DNA of 17,745 bases from Albidovulum sp. (GCA_030837825.1 JAUQYB010000106.1:1-17745), one strand, 5' to 3'. Shown: positions 1 through 8,266, counted from the stretch's first letter. Numbers and translations are program-made. Notes: generated by a model from the letters alone, not told the origin.

Positions 1-3000
1 CCGACCGGGCATATCCTCTCGAACGGCAACTACGGCGTGATGCTGACGCCGACGGGCGAAGGCTACAGCCGCTGGCGCGACATCGCCGTGACACGCTGGC
101 GGGGCGAACCCACCCAGGCCACCTTCGGATCCTTCATCTTCATGCGCGACACCTCCGGCGACGTGGCATGGTCGGCGGCGGTTCAGCCGACTGGCGCCGG
201 GCGCGAATTGCACCGGGCGGCGTTCAATGAGCATCACGCGGCTTTCACCCATCAGAACGCGCGGTTGACGACAACCACCGAGGTGGTCGTCTCGGCCGAG
301 GACGATGCCGAGGCGCGCCGCGTCACCCTGACCAACACCGGCCGCCGCGCGCGAGAGATCGACGTCACCTCCTATGCCGAACTCGTGCTCGCACCGCTCG
401 CCGCGGATATCGCCCACCCGGCGTTCTCGAAACTGTTCGTGGTGACCGACTACCTGCCGGAGCTTGGCGTGATCATCGCCACCCGGCGCCGACGGTCGCC
501 CGAGGAACCCGAGGTATGGGCCGCCCACATCGCCGTCGTCGAGGGCGAGGAAACCGCTCCGATCCAGATCGAGACCGATCGCGCCCGGTTCATCGGCCGG
601 GGCCGGACCATCGGCGATGCCGCGATGGCCGGGGCGCCCTTGTCCGGCACGGTCGGCACGGTTCTCGATCCGGTATTCGCGATCCGCAGGCGCGTCAGCG
701 TCCCGCCCGGCGGCACCACGCGCATCACCTTCTGGACGATGATCGCGACCTCGCCCGAAGCGCTTCTCGATCTGGTCGATCGTCACCGCGACCCCTCGGC
801 CTTCGCCCGCGCGGCGACGCTGGCCTGGACGCAGATGCAGGTGCAGTTGCGCCATCTGGAAATCACCCATGCCGAGGCAGCGGAGTTTCAGAGGCTCGCC
901 GGCATGATCCTGCGCAACGATCCGCGGCTGCGCGCCTCTGCGGCGCAGATCGCCGCCGGCGCCGGCCCGCAGTCGACGCTCTGGCCCTGGGGCATTTCGG
1001 GCGATCTGCCGATCGTGGCGTTGCAGATCGAGGATGTCGACGACATCGGCACCCTGCATCAGGCCCTCAGCGCCCACGAATACTGGGGCATGCGCGGGCT
1101 TGCCGTGGATCTGGTCATCCTCAACGACCGCTCGTCCTCCTATGTGCAGGACCTTCAGAATGCCATCGAAAGTGCGGTCCGGGCGGCACGCTCGCGCCCC
1201 GGCGCGGACCATGTCCATTCTCCCGCGCGCGGGTCGATCCATACCCTGCGCTCCGACCTGATCAGCCGCGAGGCCAGGGATCATCTCCTTGCCGTTGCCC
1301 GCGTCATCCTTCTCGCCAGCCGGGGCGAGATCGGGACCCAGTTGCGCGCCCTTCGCCCCGCGGCTGTCTCCGCCCCCGCGCCACCCCGCCGGCGGCCGGC
1401 GACGGCCGCCGACCCGCCGGTTCCCGATCTAGAGTTCTTCAACGGCTTCGGCGGCTTCGCCGAGCGGGGCCGGGAATATGTCACCGTGCTGAGCAAGGGC
1501 CAGACCACGCCCGCGCCGTGGATCAACGTCGTCGCCAATCCGCGTTTCGGCTTTCAGGTCTCGGCCGAGGGCAGCGGCTTTGTCTGGTCGGAAAACAGCC
1601 GCGAGAACCAGCTCACGCCCTGGTCGAACGATCAGGTCTGCGATCCGCCGGGCGAGGCGATCTATCTGCATGATCCATCATCCGATGCGCTCTGGACCCC
1701 GACAGCGCTGCCGATCCGGGGGCAGGGGACCTATGTCGCGCGCCACGGTTTCGGCTATTCGACCTTTCTCCATGCCGCCAACGACATCGCGTCCGAGATG
1801 ACGCAGTTCGTGCCGCTGGAAGGCGCCGTCAAGGTGACGCGCCTGACCTTGCGCAACACCGGCGCGACCCGGCGCCGGCTGAATGTCACCGCCTATGCGG
1901 AATGGTCGCTGGGCAGCGCGCGAAGCACATCGGCGCCGCATGTCGTGACCTGGAAGGACCCCGCCACCGGGGCGCTTCTGGCGAGGAACAGCTTCACCAC
2001 GGCCTTTCCCGGCCGCGTCGCATTTGCCGACCTGGGCGGGCAGACCGACAGCCTGACGGCCGACCGGGCGGAATTCCTCGGCATCGGCGGAACCCTCGCC
2101 GCGCCCGCCGGTCCGGGCGATGCCGCGCTCTCCGGCCGCACCGGCGCCGGACTTGACCCCTGCGCCGCCCTGCGGCGGAAGGTGGCGCTGAACCCCGGCG
2201 AGACGGTCGAGATCCTGTTCCTTCTGGGCGAGGCCGAAAGCCCCGGTGCCGCAAGCGCCCTGGTCACGCGCATGCGCGGCGAAGACCCCGTGCTGACACT
2301 CGATCGGGTGAAGCAGTTCTGGACCGACCAGTTGACCGCGGTGCAGGTGGCCTCGCCGGACCGGGCGATGGACATCCTGCTGAACGGCTGGCTGCTCTAC
2401 CAGACGCTCGCCTGCCGGGTCTGGGCGCGCGCCGGGTTCTATCAGGCCAGCGGCGCCTACGGCTTCCGCGATCAGCTTCAGGACGGCATGGCCCTGGCCT
2501 TCGGCCGCCCCGACCTGACGCGCGAGCACCTCTTGCGCGCGGCGGCCCGACAGTTCCCGGAAGGCGACGTTCAGCACTGGTGGCTGCCCCACTCCGGGCA
2601 GGGGGTGCGGACCCGCATCTCGGACGACCGGGTCTGGCTCGGCCATGCCGTTGCCCATTATGTCGCGGTTTCCGGCGACGGCGGCGTGCTGGACGAACAG
2701 GTGCCGTTCCTTCATGGCCCGGCGCTTCTGCCCGGCGCGCATGACGACTTCGCCCAACCCGCCGTCAGCGAAGACACGGCAAGCCTTTTCGAACATTGCG
2801 CCCTCGGGCTGGACCAGGCGATCCTCTTGACCGGCGACAACGGCATGCCGCTGATCGGCACCGGCGACTGGAACGACGGCATGAACCGCGTCGGCGACGG
2901 CGGCAGGGGGACCAGCGTCTGGCTCGGCTGGCTGCTGATCGCGACCCTGGAACGCATGGCCCCGATCGCCGACGGGCGCGACCCGGAACGGGCGGAGCGC

Positions 3001-3837
3001 TGGCGGGCGCATGCGCGGTCGGTGAGGGCCGCCATCGAGACCCACGGCTGGGACGGCGAATGGTATCGCCGCGGCACGTTCGACGACGGCACGATCCTCG
3101 GCTCGTCCGGTTCCGCCGAATGCCAGATCGACAGCATCGCCCAGTCCTGGGCCGTGCTGTCCGGCGCAGCGCCGCGTGACCGCGCCACGACGGCGATGGC
3201 ATCCTTCACCAAACGGCTGGTCCGCCGCGATCCGGGGCTCGCCCTCCTCTTCACGCCGCCTTTCGACCGCACCCCCCTCGATCCCGGCTATATCAAGGGC
3301 TATCCGCCCGGCCTGCGCGAAAACGGCGGCCAGTACAGCCACGCCGCAATGTGGGCGGTTCTGGCGCAGGCAAGGCTCGGCGACGGCGACGCCGCCGGCG
3401 ATCTGTTTGCGTTGCTCAATCCGATCAACCACGCGTCGTCGCGGGCCGCGGCCGAGCGCTACAAGGTCGAGCCCTACGTGATCGCTGCGGACGTCTATTC
3501 CACCGGTCGCCACGAGGGGCGGGGCGGCTGGACATGGTATACCGGCTCCGCCGCCTGGATGTATCGCGCCGGCATCGAGGGGCTTCTCGGCCTCACCCGC
3601 CGCGGAGACTGTCTGCATCTCGCGCCCTGCTTCCCCGCCGCGTGGCCAAGGCTTTCGGCGACCGTCCGGCTCGGCAGGGCGCGCTACGAAATCACCATCC
3701 TCAACCCGCACCGCAGCGGCAGGACCGTCACCGGGGCCACCGTGGATGGCGATCCGTTGCAGGTCCTGCCCGAGGGCGTGGAAATTCCGGTGACCGACGG
3801 CGATCACAGCGTGACCCTCACGCTCGGCCAGGGCTGA
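1..3837 (+). CDS. ndvB: Cyclic beta-1,2-glucan synthase-like protein, C-terminal part (5' end outside window)
   Basis: The frame is open from base 1, so the visible 1278 residues are the C-terminal part of a larger protein; NdvB/ChvB proteins are usually about 2800 residues. The first residues (HILSNGNYGVMLT, then GYSRWRDIAVTRW) are typical of the first carbohydrate-binding beta-sandwich of NdvB. A second such domain spans about 460-740 (GGFAERGREY, FVWSENSRENQLTPW). A GH94 phosphorylase-type catalytic domain follows at about 760-1230. Its motif GTGDWNDGMNRVG carries the expected catalytic acid Asp near residue 959. In this family the membrane-bound N-terminal half polymerises UDP-glucose and the GH94 part controls chain length by phosphorolysis, giving periplasmic cyclic glucans used in osmotic adaptation. 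The glycosyltransferase half is not visible, so a glucan-phosphorylase-only relative cannot be excluded. Confidence 0.85.
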   Translation, partial: PTGHILSNGNYGVMLTPTGEGYSRWRDIAVTRWRGEPTQATFGSFIFMRDTSGDVAWSAAVQPTGAGRELHRAAFNEHHAAFTHQNARLTTTTEVVVSAEDDAEARRVTLTNTGRRAREIDVTSYAELVLAPLAADIAHPAFSKLFVVTDYLPELGVIIATRRRRSPEEPEVWAAHIAVVEGEETAPIQIETDRARFIGRGRTIGDAAMAGAPLSGTVGTVLDPVFAIRRRVSVPPGGTTRITFWTMIATSPEALLDLVDRHRDPSAFARAATLAWTQMQVQLRHLEITHAEAAEFQRLAGMILRNDPRLRASAAQIAAGAGPQSTLWPWGISGDLPIVALQIEDVDDIGTLHQALSAHEYWGMRGLAVDLVILNDRSSSYVQDLQNAIESAVRAARSRPGADHVHSPARGSIHTLRSDLISREARDHLLAVARVILLASRGEIGTQLRALRPAAVSAPAPPRRRPATAADPPVPDLEFFNGFGGFAERGREYVTVLSKGQTTPAPWINVVANPRFGFQVSAEGSGFVWSENSRENQLTPWSNDQVCDPPGEAIYLHDPSSDALWTPTALPIRGQGTYVARHGFGYSTFLHAANDIASEMTQFVPLEGAVKVTRLTLRNTGATRRRLNVTAYAEWSLGSARSTSAPHVVTWKDPATGALLARNSFTTAFPGRVAFADLGGQTDSLTADRAEFLGIGGTLAAPAGPGDAALSGRTGAGLDPCAALRRKVALNPGETVEILFLLGEAESPGAASALVTRMRGEDPVLTLDRVKQFWTDQLTAVQVASPDRAMDILLNGWLLYQTLACRVWARAGFYQASGAYGFRDQLQDGMALAFGRPDLTREHLLRAAARQFPEGDVQHWWLPHSGQGVRTRISDDRVWLGHAVAHYVAVSGDGGVLDEQVPFLHGPALLPGAHDDFAQPAVSEDTASLFEHCALGLDQAILLTGDNGMPLIGTGDWNDGMNRVGDGGRGTSVWLGWLLIATLERMAPIADGRDPERAERWRAHARSVRAAIETHGWDGEWYRRGTFDDGTILGSSGSAECQIDSIAQSWAVLSGAAPRDRATTAMASFTKRLVRRDPGLALLFTPPFDRTPLDPGYIKGYPPGLRENGGQYSHAAMWAVLAQARLGDGDAAGDLFALLNPINHASSRAAAERYKVEPYVIAADVYSTGRHEGRGGWTWYTGSAAWMYRAGIEGLLGLTRRGDCLHLAPCFPAAWPRLSATVRLGRARYEITILNPHRSGRTVTGATVDGDPLQVLPEGVEIPVTDGDHSVTLTLGQG

Positions 3838-3856
3838 CGACGCCTGCATCCGGGCG

Positions 3857-3881
3857 GGAACATAACCCGTCCGGCGGGGTT
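3857..3881 (+). promoter_or_regulatory. EcfG-type promoter upstream of the PRC-barrel gene
   Basis: GGAAC at 3857-3861, a 16-base spacer, then GGTT at 3878-3881. The site ends 43 bases before the start codon at 3925 and lies between the glucan synthase stop and that gene. The form matches the known EcfG consensus GGAAC-N16/17-cGTT. Confidence 0.75.
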
Positions 3882-3924
3882 GAAGAGACACCCGATTTCG
3901 CAAACCTGACCTGGAGGAGCGCAG

Positions 3925-4221
3925 ATGGACCACAGCAGACATACCCGCCTCGCCGAAACCGAACTGAACGAAGCCACCCTTCTCGACATGCCGATCTACG
4001 ACATCGAGGATCGCAAGGTCGGCACCGTGTCGCACGTCCACGGCAACGGCCACGCGGTTCAAGTCATCGTCGATGTGGGGGGCTTCCTCGGCATCGGGGC
4101 GAAACCCGTGGCGCTCTCCTCCGATCAACTGGATTTCATGCGCGACTCGAACGGCGATGTCCACGCGCAGACCTCGTGGACCAAGGAACAGATCAAGAGC
4201 CTGCCCGAACACCATCACTAG
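3925..4221 (+). CDS. PRC-barrel domain protein
   Basis: This 98-residue protein matches the PRC-barrel fold over about residues 15-75: LLDMPIYDIEDRKVGTV opens the barrel, followed by strands in HAVQVIVDVGGFLGIG and KPVALSSDQL. Such stand-alone PRC-barrel proteins are small soluble adaptors, common in alphaproteobacteria and often stress-induced; their partners are mostly unknown. There is no signal peptide, so it is probably cytoplasmic. The start at 3925 is supported by a strong ribosome binding site (GGAGG at 3913-3917). The tail ends in three histidines. An EcfG-type promoter lies just upstream, and the lipoprotein gene follows after 63 bases, so the two are probably co-transcribed. Confidence 0.85.
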   Translation: MDHSRHTRLAETELNEATLLDMPIYDIEDRKVGTVSHVHGNGHAVQVIVDVGGFLGIGAKPVALSSDQLDFMRDSNGDVHAQTSWTKEQIKSLPEHHH

Positions 4222-4257
4222 GGTCCCGTTACACCGGACAGACCGGTCAGACAGCGT

Positions 4258-4279
4258 CCCGCCCCCCCAGGGGGGCGGG
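4258..4279 (+). promoter_or_regulatory. Strong GC hairpin overlapping the next gene's ribosome-binding region
   Basis: The arms CCCGCCCCCC (4258-4267) and GGGGGGCGGG (4270-4279) pair perfectly over 10 bases with almost no loop. No T-run follows, so a classical terminator is unlikely. The right arm sits 5-14 bases ahead of the ATG at 4285 and contains the only purine-rich stretch that could bind the ribosome there. It may limit translation of the lipoprotein gene or stabilise the 3' end of the upstream message. Confidence 0.5.
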
Positions 4280-4284
4280 GCGCG

Positions 4285-5634
4285 ATGACCGTCAGAGCGG
4301 GGGCTGCGATGCTCACAGCAAGCGGATGGTTTAAGGTCGTTGCACTGGGTGTCGCTGTGATGTCAGCAGCGTCCTGCGAGAAGGCCGGCTACAACGTCTC
4401 GCAGGGCTACGGGCCGGATCCCGTCCTGCCCGCCCCGAAGCCCCAGTTGATCCCCACCGTCCACATCGCCCCCGCCAGGGGCTGGCCGGAAGGCGCGACG
4501 CCTGCCGCGGCCCGGGGGCTTCGGGTGAACGCCTTCGCCAGCGGGCTCGATCACCCCCGGTGGCTGCATGTCCTGCCCAACGGCGATGTCCTTGTGGCCG
4601 AAAGCAACGCGCCCGCCCGGCACGATGCAGGGTCGGGGCTCAAGGGTTTCGTCATGGGGCTGGTGATGGCCCGCGCCGGTGCAGGCGTGCCAAGTGCCGA
4701 TCGCATCACGCTTCTGCGGGACGCCGATGGCGATGGCGTGGCCGAGACGCGGTCTGCCTTCCTTACCGGCCTGCATTCCCCCTTCGGCATGGCGCTGGTC
4801 GGCGACCGGCTCTATGTCGCCAACACCGATGCCGTCGTGGCCTACCGATACCGGCCGGGCGCACTTCATGCCTCGTCTCCCGGCACCACCGTCGCCCGCC
4901 TGCCCGCCGGGCCGATCAACCACCACTGGACCAAGGATCTGATCGCCAGCCCCGACGGCAGATTCCTCTACGCGACGGTCGGCTCGAACAGCAATGTCGG
5001 GGAAAACGGCATGGCGGCGGAACGGGATCGTGCCGCGGTGCTTCGGATCGACCTGCGGAGCCACCGCGTCACCGCCTTCGCGACCGGCCTGCGCAACGCC
5101 AACGGCCTGTCATGGCAGCCGGGCAGCAAGGCGCTGTGGGTCGTGGTGAACGAACGCGACGAGATCGGCAGCGACCTCGTGCCGGACTACATGACCTCGG
5201 TGCGCGCCGGCGGGTTCTACGGCTGGCCCTACAGCTATTTCGGCCAGCATGTCGACGCCCGCGCCCAGCCGCCGCGCCCCGATCTGGTGGCGCGGGCGAT
5301 CGTGCCGGACTATGCGCTCGGTCCGCATACCGGCTCGCTGGGCCTGACCTTCAGCGCCGGCAGCGCCTTGCCCGACGCCTATCGCAACGGCGCCTTCGTC
5401 GGCCAGCATGGCTCGTGGAACCGGGTGCCGCGCTCGGGCTACAAGGTGATTTTCGTCCCGTTCTCCCGCGGAAAACCCGACGGCCCGCCGCGGGACGTCC
5501 TGACCGGCTTCGTCGACACGAGCGGTCGGGCGCTCGGCCGACCCGTCGGCGTCAGGATCGCCGGGGACGGCGCGCTGCTTGTCGCCGACGATGTCGGCAA
5601 CACGGTGTGGCGGGTCGCGCCTGCAACAAGATGA
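4285..5634 (+). CDS. Sorbosone dehydrogenase-family beta-propeller lipoprotein
   Basis: This 449-residue protein has a hydrophobic N-terminal segment (about 15-30) ending in SAASC, so Cys31 is a plausible lipid-attachment site, although alanine at -3 is a weaker lipobox than the usual leucine. The rest reads as the six-bladed propeller of the L-sorbosone/soluble glucose dehydrogenase family: [61 protein letters not shown] and [10 protein letters not shown] are family hallmarks. Related enzymes oxidise sugars or aldehydes with PQQ in the periplasm; the substrate here cannot be read from sequence. An in-frame ATG at 4309 is an alternative start. It follows the PRC-barrel gene and ends 7 bases from the convergent response regulator gene. 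Confidence 0.82.
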   Translation: MTVRAGAAMLTASGWFKVVALGVAVMSAASCEKAGYNVSQGYGPDPVLPAPKPQLIPTVHIAPARGWPEGATPAAARGLRVNAFASGLDHPRWLHVLPNGDVLVAESNAPARHDAGSGLKGFVMGLVMARAGAGVPSADRITLLRDADGDGVAETRSAFLTGLHSPFGMALVGDRLYVANTDAVVAYRYRPGALHASSPGTTVARLPAGPINHHWTKDLIASPDGRFLYATVGSNSNVGENGMAAERDRAAVLRIDLRSHRVTAFATGLRNANGLSWQPGSKALWVVVNERDEIGSDLVPDYMTSVRAGGFYGWPYSYFGQHVDARAQPPRPDLVARAIVPDYALGPHTGSLGLTFSAGSALPDAYRNGAFVGQHGSWNRVPRSGYKVIFVPFSRGKPDGPPRDVLTGFVDTSGRALGRPVGVRIAGDGALLVADDVGNTVWRVAPATR

Positions 5635-5641
5635 CGCTGCG

Positions 5642-5998
5642 TCAGGCCCCGGCCAGCCGCGCCAGCAGCGCAAGGAGCCGCTTCTCATCGATCGGCTTTT
5701 CCATGCGGGGGCTTTTCGCCAGCGCCCCATGCCCGGCCAGATGCGGGCTCGAATAGGCGCTGGTGAAGACGAAGGGTATCTCGAGGTGCTGCAATGTCTC
5801 GGCCACGCGGGTCGACATTTCCTTGCCGAGCTGGACATCGAGCAGCGCCACGGTCGGCGTCTCACCCTCCAGAAGCTCGATCGCCGATTTCACCGAGGCC
5901 GCCGGGCCGATCACGCGCCAGCCCTCGGCCTCGAGCATCTCCTTGAGGTCGAGCGCGACGAGGAACTCGTCTTCGACAATCAGAATGCTCTTTTCCAT
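5642..5998 (-). CDS. Single-domain response regulator (receiver only)
   Basis: The 118 residues form one receiver domain. The acidic pair E9-D10, phospho-acceptor Asp54 (VALLDVQLG), Thr79/Ser80 in FVFTSAY and Lys101 in EKPID are all present, so phosphorylation should be possible. There is no output domain, so it should act by protein contact or as a phosphate shuttle or sink. It begins 15 bases after the stop of the histidine kinase gene; its ribosome binding site (reverse strand GGAGG, about 9 bases before ATG) lies just past that stop, indicating translational linkage. In alphaproteobacterial general stress response, HWE kinases often work with single-domain receivers that tune phosphate flow to PhyR. 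That role here is inferred from context. Confidence 0.88.
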   Translation of the reverse strand: MEKSILIVEDEFLVALDLKEMLEAEGWRVIGPAASVKSAIELLEGETPTVALLDVQLGKEMSTRVAETLQHLEIPFVFTSAYSSPHLAGHGALAKSPRMEKPIDEKRLLALLARLAGA

Positions 5999-6012
5999 TG
6001 CCGGCCTCCGGT

Positions 6013-7029
6013 TCAGGGCGTTGGCTCCGGGAGGGGGGCAAGCGGAAAGGTCAGTTCTGTCTCCAGACCACCGGCGGTGAACCTCTGCTCCGCCCGGCCT
6101 CCCAGAGAGTAGGCCACGGCCGACTGGATCAATTCGGTTCCGTATCCCGGGGCGGATGGCTTCCCGACGGGAGGACCACCGGCCTCACTCCAGTCCAGCC
6201 GCAGCACCCGGGTGTCGCGATCCACCTTCCAGCCGAGATGCACCCGGCCTCCGGGAACCGAAAGCGCGCCATATTTGGCGGCGTTCGTGGCCAGCTCGTG
6301 CAGGACCAGACCGAGGGTGAGCAGCCGGTCGGATGCCAGGGGAGGATCGCCGTCATGCTCGATCACGATGGCGTGCCGATCCCTGTAGGGGGCCAGGATC
6401 CGGTCCACCAGGGTGCTGAGCCGCGCCTCGTCCGCCTCGCCGAAGGTCAGCACATGCGCCTCGGACAGCGACTGCAACCGCCCGAGAAGGTCCTCGCGGT
6501 ATTCCGCCGCAGAACGCCCTTCGACCCTGGTCCGCCGGGCAATCGCCTGCGTCACCGCCATCAGGTTCTTGATCCGGTGCTGGAGTTCGCCGGACAGGAT
6601 GTCCCTGGCCATGTCGCGCTGGATGCGCCTTGTGGCATCTATCAGCGACAGCAGAAGCGAACTGCTTGCATTTCCCGGCGTCTGCAACACCCGTGCCGTC
6701 ACCAGCATGGTCCGCGGGCCCAGACCGGGAAAGTCGTGATCGACCCTGTAGTCGATCACGGCCGTCGACCGCGGAATGACCTCTCCCAGCAGGCGGCGCA
6801 GTTCGGGTATGTCCCACTGGCCATTGCCCAGCTCGTAGAACGGCTTGCCGACGGTGTCGAAACTGTCGACCCTGAAGGTCTCGAAAAAGGACCGGCTGGC
6901 GGCCTGGACACGAAGCTGGGCGTCCAGAACGACGAGGGGATATTCGACGGTGTCGACGATCCCCTGCGCCTGAACGTGGTCGGCGCGGAGAATCCGATAA
7001 AGATCATCTATCGTCATGAATTGCGTCAT
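6013..7029 (-). CDS. PAS-HWE sensor histidine kinase, soluble
   Basis: From the ATG at 7029 the protein has 338 residues. A PAS-like sensor occupies about 20-130 (IVDTVEYPLVVLDAQLRVQAAS). The phosphorylation helix is ELQHRIKNLMAVTQAIARRT with His151. The ATP-binding part has HELATNAAKYG (His244, Asn249) and the W-x-E signature in LDWSEAGGP (Trp280, Glu282), which together define the HWE family. GTELIQSAVAYSLGG is the G2-like box. No transmembrane segment is visible, so it should sense a cytoplasmic signal. HWE and HisKA_2 kinases commonly feed the PhyR-NepR-EcfG pathway. Translation could instead begin at 7017 (ATG). A GTG at 7146 would add 39 unusual residues and is less likely. It precedes the single-domain receiver gene in an operon. 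Confidence 0.87.
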   Translation of the reverse strand: MTQFMTIDDLYRILRADHVQAQGIVDTVEYPLVVLDAQLRVQAASRSFFETFRVDSFDTVGKPFYELGNGQWDIPELRRLLGEVIPRSTAVIDYRVDHDFPGLGPRTMLVTARVLQTPGNASSSLLLSLIDATRRIQRDMARDILSGELQHRIKNLMAVTQAIARRTRVEGRSAAEYREDLLGRLQSLSEAHVLTFGEADEARLSTLVDRILAPYRDRHAIVIEHDGDPPLASDRLLTLGLVLHELATNAAKYGALSVPGGRVHLGWKVDRDTRVLRLDWSEAGGPPVGKPSAPGYGTELIQSAVAYSLGGRAEQRFTAGGLETELTFPLAPLPEPTP

Positions 7030-7365
7030 CCCATCAGGCACAGGCCATTTCACGGCAATTTCTGTCGTGCAACCTGGGCGCGCGATCGAGGTCCTGTTCA
7101 GCCGGAAATTGTGTGCCGGTCCCAGGCAAGTCAAGCAAGGCGCCACAGCACGGCGGTTTCCGGCCGATCATCGGGCCGCGGTCACTGGGGCCGCGGTCAC
7201 GGGGGCCGCGGTCACGGGGGCCGCGGTTGCGCCAGCCTCCGGCCGAGGCGAGGCGCGGTCGTTGCGACAGGAACCCCCTGCGGAGCAGAATGCCCCGAGA
7301 AACAGGCAGGGTAGCTGGGTTTCCGGCGCGGATGGGTCATCTCTGGTCCGGCTGGTCTCTCGCGT
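7030..7365 (-). other. Long untranslated leader or small-RNA region upstream of the kinase gene
   Basis: About 340 bases lie between an EcfG-type promoter (7366-7390, reverse strand) and the kinase start codon. I see no credible gene on either strand: short frames such as a 42-codon one beginning near 7342 lack a ribosome binding site. The stretch contains four GC-rich 15-base direct repeats. It may be a long 5' leader of the kinase-receiver message or encode a separate small RNA. Confidence 0.4.
7173..7230. repeat. Four tandem 15-base repeats, unit GGGCCGCGGTCACGG
   Basis: Units start at 7173, 7188, 7203 and 7218. The second and third are identical, the first differs at one base, and the fourth diverges in its last bases and is cut short. 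Each unit includes the self-complementary CCGCGG (within GGCCGCGG). The period of 15 keeps a reading frame, but no supported gene covers it. Confidence 0.85.
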
Positions 7366-7390
7366 AACGCGCGACAACGCTGCCGGTTCC
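7366..7390 (-). promoter_or_regulatory. EcfG-type promoter directed toward the kinase-receiver operon
   Basis: On the reverse strand: GGAAC (7390-7386), a 16-base spacer, CGTT (7369-7366). It lies about 70 bases beyond the stop of the receiver/sigma-like gene and roughly 340 bases upstream of the kinase start, much further than the other sites in this window. Confidence 0.6.
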
Positions 7391-7460
7391 GAAGAAACCA
7401 TGTCTTCCTGCGTGAATTCCGTTTCCCCGGGTGCCCGCCACGGGACAGGCTGCGGCCGGC

Positions 7461-8135
7461 TCAGCCCCGCTGCGCGATCCACACCCGCTCCATCAGATCG
7501 GCCAGCCAGGACGGGCGGTCCTCCGGGGCCATGCTGATCGCCTCGGCGATGGCGCGGCGCAAAGTGGCCTCAACCAGGTCGTCCGCGGCGTCGTTGTCCC
7601 TGACAAGCAGCCTTGCCATCTGCCGCAAGGCGCGCAGGATCTGTTCGTTGGTCTGCAACAGGTCGCTCTCGGACAGGCCCAGCCCCGCCTTCTCGCGCGC
7701 GGCGCCGAGGGCCAGAGAGGCCGACAGCACGCCCGATCCCTGGTGCTTGCCGATCTGGCGGATGTGTTTGAACCGGTCGGGCAGGGTGAAGAAATCGGCG
7801 CTGTAGAAAAGGAACGGCACCTTCGCCGCGACCAGTCGATCGGCCAGGCGGTAGACCACGTCCTGCTGCAGGCAGATGTCCAGAACGGCGAAGTCGATCC
7901 CGCCTTCGTCGAGCAGGCTGGCGCCTTCGCCCACCGTCACGGCGGGGCCCACGACAATCGCATCGGCAGAGGTCAGGGTGCGCGCCAGATCGCTTGCAAC
8001 GAAGTAGTCGTCTTCCACGATCAGAACCCGCAATCCGCAAAGACTGTCCGGCTGCCAGTCGTCTGGCCTTGCCATGCTCACCTGGCCCGGCCCGGGAAGG
8101 CCGGGCGCCTGCATCTGGCGCGGATCGGTTTTCAT
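7461..8135 (-). CDS. Receiver protein with C-terminal sigma-70 region 2-like segment (reversed PhyR-like architecture)
   Basis: Residues 35-135 of 224 form a receiver domain: LRVLIVEDD (acidic residues 41-43), phospho-acceptor Asp86 in FAVLDICLQ, Ser112 in PFLFYSADFF, and Lys130, here followed by His rather than the usual Pro. Residues about 165-220 resemble sigma-70 region 2: ALRQMARLLVRDNDAADDLV, then TLRRAI and a late Trp-Leu. By eye this aligns without large gaps to residues 22-74 of the sigma factor at 13117-13623 (ALRGYAWSL, DDLVQETLLRAL, GWLFTIM). No region 4 follows. In PhyR a sigma-like domain precedes the receiver and sequesters NepR after phosphorylation; here the order is reversed and shortened. 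ATG 8135 was chosen because GGAG precedes it and it lies 34 bases from the promoter; ATG 8075, with AGGTGA upstream, is the alternative. NepR binding is inferred. Confidence 0.75.
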   Translation of the reverse strand: MKTDPRQMQAPGLPGPGQVSMARPDDWQPDSLCGLRVLIVEDDYFVASDLARTLTSADAIVVGPAVTVGEGASLLDEGGIDFAVLDICLQQDVVYRLADRLVAAKVPFLFYSADFFTLPDRFKHIRQIGKHQGSGVLSASLALGAAREKAGLGLSESDLLQTNEQILRALRQMARLLVRDNDAADDLVEATLRRAIAEAISMAPEDRPSWLADLMERVWIAQRG

Positions 8136-8168
8136 CGCACCCGGGACTCCTCACTTACCCGCACTTCC

Positions 8169-8193
8169 AACGCGTCGCGGTCGCGAACGTTCC
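8169..8193 (-). promoter_or_regulatory. EcfG-type promoter of the receiver/sigma-like gene
   Basis: Reverse strand GGAAC (8193-8189), 16-base spacer, CGTT (8172-8169), ending 34 bases before the start codon at 8135. It is divergent from the promoter at 8241-8266, so one short intergenic region serves both directions. Confidence 0.75.
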
Positions 8194-8240
8194 GGGCCCG
8201 CCACCGCAACGGCAGTCCCACGCTCACCTCCCGCGCCGCT

Positions 8241-8266
8241 GGAACATCCCCGCCACCGCTCAGGTT
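8241..8266 (+). promoter_or_regulatory. EcfG-type promoter of the gene at 8294
   Basis: GGAAC (8241-8245), 17-base spacer, GGTT (8263-8266). It ends 27 bases before the ATG at 8294, leaving room for a short leader with the ribosome binding site AAGGAGAGG. Confidence 0.72.

Noticed and set aside
1678..4218. 846-codon open frame on the reverse strand across the glucan synthase gene
   Set aside because: It lies antisense to a clearly conserved gene and spans its end and the next gene. High GC with strongly biased third positions creates such long stop-free shadows; its translation has no recognisable motif.
7030..7146. Upstream GTG start at 7146 for the histidine kinase
   Set aside because: The added 39 residues look noncoding and have no ribosome binding site; the PAS region begins after the ATG at 7029.
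7173..7230. Short direct repeats as a possible CRISPR array
   Set aside because: The 15-base units abut with no spacers; no Cas genes are present.
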